The notes: generated by a model not told the origin, from the sequence alone. Counted from the first letter of the stretch, positions 22,303-31,020 are shown. The stretch: 41,508 nucleotides of DNA from an uncultured Oscillospiraceae bacterium (GCA_944382995.1 CALWOF010000006.1:1-41508); one strand, 5' to 3'. A program made the numbers and translations.

Positions 22303-23391
22303 TTAAGTGTGCTCCGCCTCGTACTTTTTCAGGAACTCCACCAGGGCCTCCACGCCCTCCTTGGGCATGGCGTTGTAGATGGACGCCCGCAGGCCGCCCA
22401 CGCTCTTGTGGCCCTTCAGGTTGTCGAAGCCCGCGGCCTTGGAGGCGGCCACCACGTCGGCGTCCTGCTCCTTGCTGGGGGTGACGAAGGGCACGTTCAT
22501 CAGGGAGCGGTCCTCCTTCCGGACGGCGCCGGTGAAGAACTTGCTCTGGTCCAGGAAGTCATAGAGGATGGCGGCCTTCTCCTCGTTGCGCTTGTTCATG
22601 GCCTCCAGGCCGCCGTTTTTCAGCAGGTACTTGAACACCTTGCCGCAGCAGTAGATGGCCCAGCAGTTGGGGGTGTTGTACAGGGAGTCGTTGTCCGCGT
22701 GGGTCTTGTAGCTCATGTAGGTGGGCACGAACTTGGGCAGGTCGTCCCGCAGCAGATCCTCCCGGATGATGACCACAGCCATGCCGGCGGGGCCCACGTT
22801 CTTCTGCACGCCGGCCCAGATGAGGCCGTACCTGGTCACGTCGCAGGGGCGGGAGAGGAACATGGAGGACTGGTCGGACACCAGCACCTTGCCCTTGGTG
22901 TCGGGCAGCTTGAAATAGGTGGTGCCGTTGATGGTCTCGTTCTCGCAGATGTAGACGTAGTCCGCGTTGTCGGGGATGTCCAGGTCCGAGCAGTCGGGGA
23001 TGTAGGAGAAGTTCTTGTCCGCAGAGGAGGCGACGATCTTCACCTCACCGTACTTCTGGGCCTCCTTGATGGCCTTCTTGGACCAGTTGCCGGTCTCCAC
23101 ATAGCAGGCCACGCCGTTTTTCATCAGATTCATGGGCACCATGGCGAACTGCACGGTGCCGCCGCCCTGGACGAAGAGGACCTTGTAGTTGTCAGGAATG
23201 CCCATCAGGGTCCGCAGGTCTGCCTCGGCCTCGTCCCGGATCTGCTGGAAGACCTTGGAGCGGTGGCTCATCTCCATGACGCACATGCCGCTGCCGCGGT
23301 AATTCATCATCTCGGCGGCGATCTCTTCCAGGACCTCCTCCGGCATCATGGCGGGGCCGGCGGAGAAGTTGTAGGTACGTCCGTACTTCAT
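22303..23391 (-). CDS. serC: Phosphoserine aminotransferase
   Basis: A 362-aa class V PLP enzyme converting 3-phosphohydroxypyruvate and glutamate to phosphoserine and 2-oxoglutarate. Seen: YNFSAGPAMMPEEVLEE at the N-terminus, the phosphate-binding MEMSHRSKVF, FVQGGGTVQFAMVPMNL, VSDQSSMFLSRP, and the PLP-lysine segment GLIWAGVQKNVGPAGMAVVII. The C-terminus SVGGLRASIYNAMPKEGVEAL is characteristic of SerC. The ATG at 23391 is eight bases after GGAGG; an ATG two codons upstream is too close to it. A good promoter lies at 23465-23492. serA follows on the same strand after the hairpin cluster. Confidence 0.95.
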   Translation of the reverse strand: MKYGRTYNFSAGPAMMPEEVLEEIAAEMMNYRGSGMCVMEMSHRSKVFQQIRDEAEADLRTLMGIPDNYKVLFVQGGGTVQFAMVPMNLMKNGVACYVETGNWSKKAIKEAQKYGEVKIVASSADKNFSYIPDCSDLDIPDNADYVYICENETINGTTYFKLPDTKGKVLVSDQSSMFLSRPCDVTRYGLIWAGVQKNVGPAGMAVVIIREDLLRDDLPKFVPTYMSYKTHADNDSLYNTPNCWAIYCCGKVFKYLLKNGGLEAMNKRNEEKAAILYDFLDQSKFFTGAVRKEDRSLMNVPFVTPSKEQDADVVAASKAAGFDNLKGHKSVGGLRASIYNAMPKEGVEALVEFLKKYEAEHT

Positions 23392-23464
23392 ACGCATTTC
23401 CTCCAAACATCATGAATTTTTTTGGTTTCGCCTCGGGTCTGATCGTCTGTGGGTCTCTACATCC

Positions 23465-23492
23465 AGTATAGCATGGAATCCTGAAAAATCAA
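23465..23492 (-). promoter_or_regulatory. serC promoter
   Basis: Minus strand: TTGATT (23492-23487), 16 bp, TATACT (23470-23465). The predicted leader is about 65 nt. No T-box or other riboswitch signature is seen in it. Confidence 0.7.
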
Positions 23493-23536
23493 CCGGAAAA
23501 GCAGCGCCGGCCACTCGCTTGAGAACGGGAAAAAGA

Positions 23537-23565
23537 TTGCAAAAAGACCGCATCTGACGTATAAT
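23537..23565 (+). promoter_or_regulatory. Promoter of the ClC transporter gene
   Basis: Plus strand: TTGCAA (23537-23542), 17 bp, TATAAT (23560-23565). It is back to back with the serC promoter. Confidence 0.75.
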
Positions 23566-23632
23566 CAACAGGATGGACGCCCTTCGGAGACCGCCCTGCG
23601 GCCTCCGGCGGCAGAGGGAGGAGAGAGGACTT

Positions 23633-24952
23633 TTGAAGAGAGAGGAAGAGGGACGCACCCATGTGAGCCTCTATGTCCGGGCCATGGCCAAATGGCTGGC
23701 GCTGGCGCTGGTCACCGGCTGCTGCTGCGGCGTGGTGGGAACGCTGTTCCACGTGGGCGTGGAGCGGGCCACCGAGCTGCGGACGGCGCACCCCTGGCTG
23801 CTCTGGTGCCTGCCGGCGGCGGGACTGGTGATCGTGGCCTTCTACAAGCTCACCCGGACCGAGGGCCAGGGCACCAACGACATCATCGAGGCGGTGCACC
23901 ACGGCAGACCGCTGTCCCCCTGGCTGCTGCCGGCCATCTTCCTGGGGACGATCCTCACCCACCTGTGCGGCGGCAGCGCCGGACGGGAGGGAGCCGCCCT
24001 CCAGATGGGCGGTACCATCGGCCGCTGCACCGGGACGCTGTTCAATCTGGATGATCGGGACCTGCGCACGGCTGTCATGGCGGGCATGGCGGCGTTTTTC
24101 TCGGCGCTGTTCGGCACGCCTCTGGCGGCCACGGTCTTTGCCATGATGGTCATCAGCATCGGCGTGGTGTACCATGTGGCGTTCATCCCCTGTCTGACGG
24201 CCTCACTGGTGTCCTACTGGATCTCCCTGCAGCTGGGGGTGGCCCCCACCCGCTTCACAGTGGAGGCTCCGCCTCTGGAGCAGCTGATGATGCTGCGGGT
24301 GGCGGTGCTGGCGGTGGGCTGCGCCCTGGCCTCCGTCCTGCTCTGCAGGACGCTCCACTTCGCGGAGCACAGGATGAAGCAGTATCTGCCCAACGCCTGG
24401 ATCCGGGTGGCAGCCGGCGGCTGCGCCGTCATCGCGCTGACATATCTGTGCGGGACCCGGGACTACAACGGCGCCGGCATGGACGTCATCGCCGCCGCCG
24501 TGGAACAGGGGACCGCCCGGCCGGAGGCCTTTTTGCTGAAGATCCTCTTCACCGCCGTGACCCTGTCCGCCGGCTTCAAGGGCGGCGAGGTGGTCCCCTC
24601 CTTCTTCGCGGGAGCTGCGTTTGGCTGTGTGGCGGGGCCGCTGCTGGGCATCCCGGCGGGCTTCGGCGCGGCGCTGGGACTGGTGTCCGTGTTCTGCGGG
24701 GCCACCAACTGCCCTCTGGCGTCCATCTTCCTGGCCATCGAGCTGTTCGGGGACGGCGGCCTGCTGTACTACGCCCTCGCCTGCGGCATCAGCTACATGC
24801 TCTCCGGGTACAACGGGCTCTACTCCAGCCAGACCATCCTCTACTCCAAGCTGAAGGCCCAGTACATCAACGTCCGCACCAATGCCTACCACGCCGGCGA
24901 GCCGGTGGATCCCTTCCGCTCCGCGGATGGGGAGACGGAAAAAGGGGACTGA
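23633..24952 (+). CDS. ClC-family anion channel/transporter
   Basis: A 439-aa polytopic membrane protein of the ClC family. The three anion-path motifs are in order: GQGTNDIIEAVH where classic members have GSGIP, GGSAGREGAALQMGG with the gating glutamate, and GGEVVPSFFAGA for GxFxP. A Gln in place of the selectivity-filter Ser marks a non-canonical clade, so the ion (chloride, fluoride or other) and the mode (channel or proton antiport) are open. The start is uncertain: a TTG at 23633 close to AGGAGAGAGGA is chosen; GTG at 23663 and ATG at 23683 are alternatives, and an ATG at 23573 falls almost on the predicted transcription start. No CBS or TrkA-C domain follows the membrane part. Confidence 0.85.
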   Translation: MKREEEGRTHVSLYVRAMAKWLALALVTGCCCGVVGTLFHVGVERATELRTAHPWLLWCLPAAGLVIVAFYKLTRTEGQGTNDIIEAVHHGRPLSPWLLPAIFLGTILTHLCGGSAGREGAALQMGGTIGRCTGTLFNLDDRDLRTAVMAGMAAFFSALFGTPLAATVFAMMVISIGVVYHVAFIPCLTASLVSYWISLQLGVAPTRFTVEAPPLEQLMMLRVAVLAVGCALASVLLCRTLHFAEHRMKQYLPNAWIRVAAGGCAVIALTYLCGTRDYNGAGMDVIAAAVEQGTARPEAFLLKILFTAVTLSAGFKGGEVVPSFFAGAAFGCVAGPLLGIPAGFGAALGLVSVFCGATNCPLASIFLAIELFGDGGLLYYALACGISYMLSGYNGLYSSQTILYSKLKAQYINVRTNAYHAGEPVDPFRSADGETEKGD

Positions 24953-24971
24953 CCGCCGCGGCAGAGATGAC

Positions 24972-25017
24972 AAAGCGCCTCCGGACTTCCCGGCTGGGGA
25001 GCCCAGAGGCGCTTTTC
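24972..25017. terminator. Terminator between convergent genes
   Basis: AAAGCGCCTC (24972-24981) pairs with GAGGCGCTTT (25006-25015), with an inner GGCT/AGCC stem in the loop and TTTTC after it. It separates the ClC gene from the GT4-CsaB gene. Confidence 0.7.
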
Positions 25018-25041
25018 AGATGGGAAACAGGGCGGGGGACC

Positions 25042-27267
25042 TCAGCGGCCCAGCAGCCGCCGGGCCACCTCCACGTTTTTCTGCTCCATGGCCTGGAGAC
25101 GCTCCACCGCGGCGGCCTGAGCCTCCGGATGGGCGGCCCGGGCCGCGCAGGCGTCGATCATGGACCGGAGGGACTCCTCCGTCAGGTCCTGCAGGTCCAC
25201 GAACTGCTCCTGGCCGATATACCGCAGGAAGGCGGAGACCTTGGGGTCGTACACCACACCTGCCAGGGGGATGCCCTGCCCGGCGGCAAAGATCAGGGCG
25301 TGGAGCCGCATGGACACCACCGCCCGCATCCGGCTCAGGGCGCCGATGATGGTGCCGGCGCCGCCGGCGTCATCCAGGAAGTAGTGGGGGATGCGCAGCC
25401 CCTGGGCGGCCAGACGGCCGGCGCCGGGGTCCAGGTGCTTCTCCACGGACACGAACACCGGCGTCAGGCCGTGGGTGCGGTAGGCGTACTCCGCAGCGGC
25501 GGCGAAGAGGGGGGCCTTCTCCTCAAAGCCCCTCCACCGCCGCAGGGCGAAGCAGAGGTATTCGCCGTGGGGCGGGATCCCCGCCCGCAGTAGCACGCTG
25601 TCGATCTCATCCTCCGGGGCGCGGCGGAGGGTCAGGGCCGGATCGGCGGTCAGCAGGATCTCCGGCTCGGTCACGCCCATGCTCCGGAGCTCTTCCAGGG
25701 AGTCGGGCTCCCGCAAGGTGATGACGTCCACATTCTCGTTGATGATCCTGGCGGCCAGCTTCCGGTGGCTCTCCCGGGTGACGGGGCCGATGCCGCAGCC
25801 GTACATCTGGACCCGGTCGCCGGCCCGCTTGGCCGCCCGGATGTTGGCCAGATAAAACCACAGGGACCGGCGGGAGGTCACATCCTGGATCAGACTGCCG
25901 CCGCCGTTGATGTACAGGCGGCTGGACCACATGGCCGCGTGCCAGGCCAGGAAGTTGGACCGGTGCACCGCCCGGACCCGGTAGGTCAGGCGGGTGGACC
26001 TGGGGTCCTTGCTGAGGACCGTCATGGGCATGTCCGGGTCGATGGAGCGCATCTCCTGCAAAATGGCCTCCAGGATGGCGTCGTCACCGGCGTTGCCCCG
26101 CCCGTAGGCGCCGCAGATCACCACGCCGTCCCGGGCGGCGGCGCGGCGCCGGTGGCGCCGGAGGATGGATGCGTAGATCTGCAGCTGGGTGGACACGGTC
26201 TTCTGGATGGAAAACCGGGAGGAGGCCTTTTCATAGAGCTTTTCCCCCAGCCGGTAGCGCAGATCGTCGTCATTGCCCAGGGCGGCCAGATGCGCTCCCA
26301 GAGTCTGCCAGTCGCCGGGCTGGATGAGATAGCCGTTCACATTCTGGTCGATGAGATAGGGGATGCCGCCCACGGCGGTGGCCACCGTGGCCAGATGGAA
26401 CCGGGCCCCCTCCGTCAGGGCATAGGGGAAGGTCTCGGAGAGGCTGGTGAGGGCATTGATGTCCAGCGCGCTGTAGAACCGGTCCATGCCGCCGGAGATC
26501 CACCCGGCGAAGCACACCTGCCGCTCCACCCCCAGCTCCCGGGCCAGGGCGGCCAGACGACCCCTCTCCGGTCCGTCACCGGCGATGATCAGCCGCAGGC
26601 GGGGACACTGGGCATACCCGGCGGCGAAGCCCCGCACCAGGGTGACCATGTCCTTCACCGGGTTCATCCGGGCGGCGATGCCCACCACCACGGACTTCTC
26701 GTCCACATCGGCCCCCAGGCTGCGGAGGTATTCCAGCCGGTCCCCCTGGGGCGGCGGTGGGGTGAAGTCGATGCCGTTGTAAATGGTGTAGAACCGGTCC
26801 GCGGGGAAGCCCCGGGAGATCAGCAGGTCCACCATGGCGTCGGACACGCCGATGCGGTAGTCCAGCTTCCGCAGGGCCAGGGCGTTGATGGTGCCGAAGG
26901 TCAGGTGGCTCAGGGGTCGGCCCATGTAGTCCAGCCGGTAGTCGCTGTGGACGGTGGTGACCACCGGCAGCCCGGTGGGAGAGCGGAGCATGGCCCCGAT
27001 CATGTTGGCCCGGGAGCCGTGGCAGTGGATGAGCTCAAAGCCGCCCTCCCGGATATAGGCGGTCAGCCTCCGCCGGATGCGCAGGATGTTGTTGCCGCCG
27101 CAGATCATGGTGGGGATGCCCATCTGCCGGGCCTCCTCGGCAAAGGGACCGTCCCGGAAGCACACCAGCTGAGCGGTGATGGTCTGGTTCAGATGCTGCA
27201 GCAGGCTCAGCACGTGGGTCTTGGCGCCGCCGGAGTCGCCGCCGCTGATGAGATGGATGACCTTCAT
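25042..27267 (-). CDS. Glycosyltransferase family 4 fused to CsaB-type polysaccharide pyruvyl transferase
   Basis: A 741-aa fusion of two enzymes usually encoded separately. Residues 1-370 are a GT4 (GT-B fold): the nucleotide-sugar enzyme start MKVIHLISGGDSGGAKTH, VSDAMVDLLI, IAARMNPVKD, LIIAGDGPER, and the donor-site E-x7-E (Glu278, Glu286) followed by VGGIPYLI. A basic linker (RRHRRRAAARD) leads to residues 381-741, a CsaB-type transferase: GAYGRGNAGDDAILEAIL, INGGGSLIQDVTSRRSLWFY, YGCGIGPV and MRLHALIFAAGQGIPLAGVV. CsaB adds pyruvate ketals to wall polysaccharides that bind SLH-domain proteins. Inference: one polypeptide both glycosylates and pyruvylates a wall polymer precursor. It diverges from a DUF4330 gene, a known companion. 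The start at 27267 follows AAAGG. Confidence 0.92.
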   Translation of the reverse strand: MKVIHLISGGDSGGAKTHVLSLLQHLNQTITAQLVCFRDGPFAEEARQMGIPTMICGGNNILRIRRRLTAYIREGGFELIHCHGSRANMIGAMLRSPTGLPVVTTVHSDYRLDYMGRPLSHLTFGTINALALRKLDYRIGVSDAMVDLLISRGFPADRFYTIYNGIDFTPPPPQGDRLEYLRSLGADVDEKSVVVGIAARMNPVKDMVTLVRGFAAGYAQCPRLRLIIAGDGPERGRLAALARELGVERQVCFAGWISGGMDRFYSALDINALTSLSETFPYALTEGARFHLATVATAVGGIPYLIDQNVNGYLIQPGDWQTLGAHLAALGNDDDLRYRLGEKLYEKASSRFSIQKTVSTQLQIYASILRRHRRRAAARDGVVICGAYGRGNAGDDAILEAILQEMRSIDPDMPMTVLSKDPRSTRLTYRVRAVHRSNFLAWHAAMWSSRLYINGGGSLIQDVTSRRSLWFYLANIRAAKRAGDRVQMYGCGIGPVTRESHRKLAARIINENVDVITLREPDSLEELRSMGVTEPEILLTADPALTLRRAPEDEIDSVLLRAGIPPHGEYLCFALRRWRGFEEKAPLFAAAAEYAYRTHGLTPVFVSVEKHLDPGAGRLAAQGLRIPHYFLDDAGGAGTIIGALSRMRAVVSMRLHALIFAAGQGIPLAGVVYDPKVSAFLRYIGQEQFVDLQDLTEESLRSMIDACAARAAHPEAQAAAVERLQAMEQKNVEVARRLLGR

Positions 27268-27302
27268 GGAATGCCTTTCTTTCCTCCTGGGTGAAATGGG
27301 TC

Positions 27303-27350
27303 TTGTGAAATCGCGGAAAATATTATACAATACCAACTGGATCTTGTCCA
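27303..27350. promoter_or_regulatory. Overlapping divergent promoters for GT4-CsaB and DUF4330
   Basis: Minus strand: TGGACA (27350-27345), 17 bp, TATAAT (27327-27322). Plus strand: TTGTGA (27303-27308), 17 bp, TACAAT (27326-27331). The two -10 boxes share bases 27326-27327, so polymerase can probably occupy only one promoter at a time. Confidence 0.7.
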
Positions 27351-27400
27351 GAAGACAAACGCCAAATACAGGCGCGGCTGCGCCTTTTGCGGAGGATACC

Positions 27401-27901
27401 ATGGAACACAACGCGAAAAAGAGGTTCAATATCATCGACATCATCGCCGTGGTGCTGATCCTGGCGGTGCTGGCCTTCGGCGCCTGGAAGCTGCTGGGCA
27501 GCGGGGACGGCGGCGCCGCCGGGGAGACCGGCATGGCGAAGGTGACCTACGTGGTCCGGTGCGAGGGAGTGCCGGCGGAGCTGTATGAGACCTGCCAGGC
27601 CCATCTGCCCTCGCCGCTGATGGCCTCCGGCGCTCTGGTGGGCGGCCAGATCGAGGCTGTGGAGATGGAGCCCTACTACGTCCTGGGCCCTGACGGGGAG
27701 TGGATCGAGGACCCGGAGCACGTGACGCTGTACTTCACCGCCGTCACGGAGACGCCGGCCTCTGAGGTGATGACCACCAAGGTGGGGGATCAGGAGGTCC
27801 GCATCGGCAAGACGGACTACATCCTCAAGAGCGAGTATATCGAGTTCTCCGAGGGCACCATCGTGGACGTGCAGTGGGAGCTGCCGGAGTCGGCAGAGTG
27901 A
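27401..27901 (+). CDS. DUF4330 membrane-anchored protein
   Basis: A 166-aa protein with a short basic N-terminus (MEHNAKKRFN), one transmembrane helix at residues 11-31 (IIDIIAVVLILAVLAFGAWKL) and an outside domain of about 130 residues. The layout and the repeated GDQEVRIGKTDYIL-like strand match DUF4330 proteins, which are often next to csaB genes in Firmicutes; no activity is known to me. The start follows GGAGG at five bases. It is divergent from the GT4-CsaB fusion, and the shared promoter region supports a joint role in wall polymer assembly. Confidence 0.8.
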   Translation: MEHNAKKRFNIIDIIAVVLILAVLAFGAWKLLGSGDGGAAGETGMAKVTYVVRCEGVPAELYETCQAHLPSPLMASGALVGGQIEAVEMEPYYVLGPDGEWIEDPEHVTLYFTAVTETPASEVMTTKVGDQEVRIGKTDYILKSEYIEFSEGTIVDVQWELPESAE

Positions 27902-27919
27902 CAGTTGATATCGCTGTGA

Positions 27920-27948
27920 AAAAGCGGAGGGATCTTCCCTCCGCTTTT
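27920..27948. terminator. Bidirectional terminator
   Basis: 13-bp stem AAAAGCGGAGGGA / TCCCTCCGCTTTT with a TCT loop, flanked by A and T runs, between the DUF4330 gene and the convergent hydantoinase. Confidence 0.92.
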
Positions 27949-27953
27949 CGCAT

Positions 27954-29327
27954 TCACAAAGAGCACTTGCCCCGGACCATATACCTGCCCGCCGGGTCCT
28001 CCGGGAGGACCCTTCCGTCCTCCACGGCCAGCTGGCCCCGCAGCCACACCTGCCGGATGCCGCCGGCGGTGACGAAGCCCTCGTAGGGGTTGTAGTCCAC
28101 GTTGGCCACGCAGTCCTCCGCCCGGATCACATGGCTGGCACCGGGGTCGTAGACCACGATGTCCGCGTCGCTGCCGGGCCGCAGCACGCCCTTGCGGGGA
28201 TAGAGACCGTACAGCCGGGCGGGGTTCTCGCTGAGCGCCCGGCACATCTGCGCGGCGCTGATCTTCCGCTTTGCCACGCCGTAGGAGAACATCAGCTCTC
28301 CCCGGGTCTCCACCCCGGGCAGGCCGCCGGGGATCTTTGTGAAATCCTCACGGCCCATGTCCTTCTGGGCCAGGGTGAAGGAGCAGTGGTCCGTGGACAC
28401 GGTCTGGATGGCGCCCCGCCGCAGGCCCTTCCAGAGATACTCCTGCTCCGCCTTGTCCCGCAGGGGCGGCGCGCACACGTACCGGGCCGCGGCGGACCAG
28501 TCCTCGTTGAAATAGACGCTCTCGTCCAGCAGCAGGTACTGGGGGCAGGTCTCCACATACACGGTCTGGCCGCGCTTCCGGGCGTGGTCCACCTCCAGCA
28601 GCGCTTCCCGGTTGGTCAGGTGGACGATGACCACCGGCGCGTCCGCCGCCTGGGCGATGCGCAGCAGGCGGCTCACCGCCTCCGCCTCCAGATAGGGCGG
28701 CCGGGTGAGGGGGTGGGAGGAGGGGCCCAACTCGCCGGCGGCCTTCCGCTCGGCGATCATACCGTCGATGACGCCGGCGTTCTCGCAGTGGAACCCGGCG
28801 ATGCCGCCCAGGCGCCGCAGCTCCTTCAGGGCCCAGTAGATGTCCCGGTCACCGATCATCATGGCCGGGTAGGTGAGATACATCTTGAAGGAGGAGATGC
28901 CCTGGGCGAACATGTCCGGCAGCTCCGCCCGGATGGACTCGTTCCAGTCGTCGATGGTCATGTGGAAGCCGTAGTCGCAGAAGGCGTTCCCGTCAGCCTT
29001 CCGGTGCCACAGGTCCAGCCCGTGGTGGAGGGACTCCCCCTTGTTGGGACAGGCAAAATCGATGACCGTGGTGGTGCCGCCCCGGAGGGCCGCCCGGGTG
29101 CCGGTGAAGAAATCATCCGCCGTGGTGGTGTTCGCCACATCCAGGTCAAAGTGGGTGTGGGCGTCGATGAAGCCGGGGAAGAGGAAGCAGCCGGTGACGT
29201 CCACCGTCCGGTCCGCTGTTTGGAGGTCCCGCCCGACCTGCAGGATCTTCTCACCATCCATCAGCACGTCCATGCGCCGCTGGCCGGCCCCGGTGACCAC
29301 CGTGCCGCCCTTCAACAGAGTCTGCAT
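27954..29327 (-). CDS. hydA: Dihydropyrimidinase / D-hydantoinase
   Basis: A 457-aa cyclic-amidohydrolase of the dihydropyrimidinase branch, opening dihydropyrimidine or hydantoin rings. Metal ligands are visible: GFIDAHTHFDLD (His57, His59), the lysine for carboxylation in ISSFKMYLTY (Lys148), AGFHCEN, VVIVHLT and the aspartate in STDHCSFT. Length is normal. The start at 29327 follows GAGGAGGCGTTTTT. An extended -10 TGCTATACT is seen at 29396-29389 upstream. It is transcribed alone. Neighbouring genes do not complete a pyrimidine-degradation route, so the natural substrate (dihydrouracil, hydantoin or a related ring) is open. Confidence 0.9.
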   Translation of the reverse strand: MQTLLKGGTVVTGAGQRRMDVLMDGEKILQVGRDLQTADRTVDVTGCFLFPGFIDAHTHFDLDVANTTTADDFFTGTRAALRGGTTTVIDFACPNKGESLHHGLDLWHRKADGNAFCDYGFHMTIDDWNESIRAELPDMFAQGISSFKMYLTYPAMMIGDRDIYWALKELRRLGGIAGFHCENAGVIDGMIAERKAAGELGPSSHPLTRPPYLEAEAVSRLLRIAQAADAPVVIVHLTNREALLEVDHARKRGQTVYVETCPQYLLLDESVYFNEDWSAAARYVCAPPLRDKAEQEYLWKGLRRGAIQTVSTDHCSFTLAQKDMGREDFTKIPGGLPGVETRGELMFSYGVAKRKISAAQMCRALSENPARLYGLYPRKGVLRPGSDADIVVYDPGASHVIRAEDCVANVDYNPYEGFVTAGGIRQVWLRGQLAVEDGRVLPEDPAGRYMVRGKCSL

Positions 29328-29388
29328 AAAAACGCCTCCTCGCTGCGCCGGCAGTGCGCCGGCCTGTTTTGTGAGAGCTTTCCCCCCT

Positions 29389-29394
29389 AGTATA
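29389..29394 (-). promoter_or_regulatory. Candidate extended -10 of the hydantoinase gene
   Basis: TATACT preceded by TGC on the minus strand, about 60 bp upstream of the start; no convincing -35. The remainder of the 208-bp gap (29328-29535) shows only a GCCGGC-N5-GCCGGC repeat near 29350 and no ORF. Confidence 0.4.
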
Positions 29395-29535
29395 GCACTG
29401 CCCCCGCCGGATTACCAGAGCGCACCGGAGGAAAAGCCTGTCTGCGTCTTCACTAAAATTGGACCGGGAATTCTGGCAGATTTTACGGGGCGGCCGGCTA
29501 CAGACCACCGCCCAGCGGCAGCGCTCCCGCGCACT

Positions 29536-30075
29536 TCACCTCTCCCGGCGGCTGTACTCCAGGATGGGGATGCCGTCCGCCACGGTGCAGCGGTCCAGGC
29601 GGAGCTCCAGGGGCGGCAGCCCCTCCCGGAACAGCCGCCTGCCCCCGCCCCGGATCACCGGCAGGATGCCCACGATGAACCGGTCCACGGCCCCGGCGCG
29701 GATGAGAGCCGAGGCCAGCTCTCCGCCGCCGAACAGCCAGATATGGCCGCCGGGCCGGCGTTTCAGCGCCAGGACCTGGCCCACCACGTCTCCGGAGAGG
29801 AAGGTGACATTCCCCGCCGGCGGCCGGGGCGTGTGCGTGGCCACCAGAAATCGTTTCCCCGCAGCACCGCTGATGTGGCTGATGCCGCAGTCGTCATAGG
29901 CCTTCCGGCCCATGACAACTGTGTCGCAGGACGCCAGAAAGGCGTCGAAGTCAAATGCTTCCGCCGTGTCGGCCGCGCCGTCCCCCTGGCCGCCGATCCA
30001 GGCGAAGTCGCCATCCTCGTCGCAGATGAAGCCATCCAGGCTGACGGCCAGGTTCAGGATGATGTCTCGTGCCAT
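29536..30075 (-). CDS. RibD C-terminal / dihydrofolate-reductase-like protein
   Basis: A 179-aa protein of the DHFR-like RibD-C superfamily: it starts MARDIILNLAVSLDGFICDE, carries the NADPH-site segments TVVMGRKAYDD and GGHIWLFGGGELASALI, and ends with DRFIVGILPVIRGGGRRLF. Stand-alone proteins of this type (YwjB/YyaP-like) are NADPH-dependent reductases of unknown substrate; this one lacks the deaminase half of RibD. The start at 30075 follows GGGAGGAACGAT. It is 101 bp downstream of proC on the same strand with a hairpin in between, so co-transcription with the proline genes is uncertain. Confidence 0.85.
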   Translation of the reverse strand: MARDIILNLAVSLDGFICDEDGDFAWIGGQGDGAADTAEAFDFDAFLASCDTVVMGRKAYDDCGISHISGAAGKRFLVATHTPRPPAGNVTFLSGDVVGQVLALKRRPGGHIWLFGGGELASALIRAGAVDRFIVGILPVIRGGGRRLFREGLPPLELRLDRCTVADGIPILEYSRRER

Positions 30076-30144
30076 ATCGTTCCTCCCAAATTGAAAAATA
30101 GGGCCGCTCCTGCGCCGTTCGGCAGGCCCGGCGGAGGGGCGAAG

Positions 30145-30172
30145 CGGGCCGGAGGCGTTTGCCTCCGGCCCG
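30145..30172 (-). terminator. Hairpin downstream of proC
   Basis: 12-bp perfect stem CGGGCCGGAGGC / GCCTCCGGCCCG with a 4-nt loop, four bases past the proC stop; no T tract follows on the minus strand. Confidence 0.6.
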
Positions 30173-30176
30173 GTGT

Positions 30177-30977
30177 TTATTTCAGATCGCCATTCTTCTC
30201 GTAGGCCGCGATGACCGCCTCCATCACCGCGCTGCGGAAGCCGCCGGCCTCCAGCGCCCGGACCCCCTGGATCGTGGTGCCGCCGGGGGAGCAGACCGCG
30301 TCCTTCAGCACGCCGGGGTGCTGCCCGCTCTCCAGTGCCAGCCTGGCGGAACCCGCCACCATCTGGGCGGCAAAGGTCTGCGCCTGGGCACGGGGCAGGC
30401 CGCAGGCCACGCCGCCGTCCGCCAGGGCCTCGATGAACAGGTCCACGAACGCCGGACCGCAGCCCGCCACGGCGCTGCCGGCGTCGATCAGGCGCTCCGG
30501 CAGGGAGGAGAACCGCCCGGCTCCGGCCATGGCGTCCAGGAACATCCGCTCCTCCTCCGCCGTGACGCCGGGACCGAGAGCGTAAAGCACCATTCCCTCG
30601 CCGATGGCAGCGGGGGTGTTGGGCATGATGCGGATGACGGGGAAGTCCCCGCCCGCCAGCTCCCGGATCCGGGCGATGGTGAGCCCGGCGGCCATGGTCA
30701 CCAGGAGAAAACGATCCTTCCGGGCCGCCAGCACCGGCGCGATGCCGGCGAGCATCTCCTCCATCATCTGGGGCTTCACCCCCAGGAAGAGGTAGTCCGC
30801 CTCCCGGGCCGCCGTCTCATTGTCCACAGCCCGGCAGTCCAGCTCTTTCGCCAGTGCCTCCGCCTTGGCGGCGGTGCGGTTGGCCAGGAGCACCTCATCG
30901 CCGGAGAGGCGCTTCCGTGCCGCCCGGGCTAAGGCACCGCCCATGTTTCCGGTGCCGATAAAACCGAATGTTGCCAT
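30177..30977 (-). CDS. proC: Pyrroline-5-carboxylate reductase
   Basis: A 266-aa NAD(P)H enzyme for the last step of proline synthesis. Seen: the Rossmann motif GFIGTGNMGGALA at residues 5-17, LGVKPQMMEEML, VIRIMPNTPAAIGEGM, and the C-terminal proline-binding domain signature AVAGCGPAFVDLFIEALADG with SPGGTTIQGVRALE. The start at 30977 follows AGAGGTTG. It begins 43 bp after the proA stop in the same direction, so proB, proA and proC form one unit giving the full glutamate-to-proline path. Confidence 0.95.
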   Translation of the reverse strand: MATFGFIGTGNMGGALARAARKRLSGDEVLLANRTAAKAEALAKELDCRAVDNETAAREADYLFLGVKPQMMEEMLAGIAPVLAARKDRFLLVTMAAGLTIARIRELAGGDFPVIRIMPNTPAAIGEGMVLYALGPGVTAEEERMFLDAMAGAGRFSSLPERLIDAGSAVAGCGPAFVDLFIEALADGGVACGLPRAQAQTFAAQMVAGSARLALESGQHPGVLKDAVCSPGGTTIQGVRALEAGGFRSAVMEAVIAAYEKNGDLK

Positions 30978-31020
30978 GCTCGTTCAACCTCTTTTTGCTT
31001 GATTTCGGAAGGGCCGGGCC

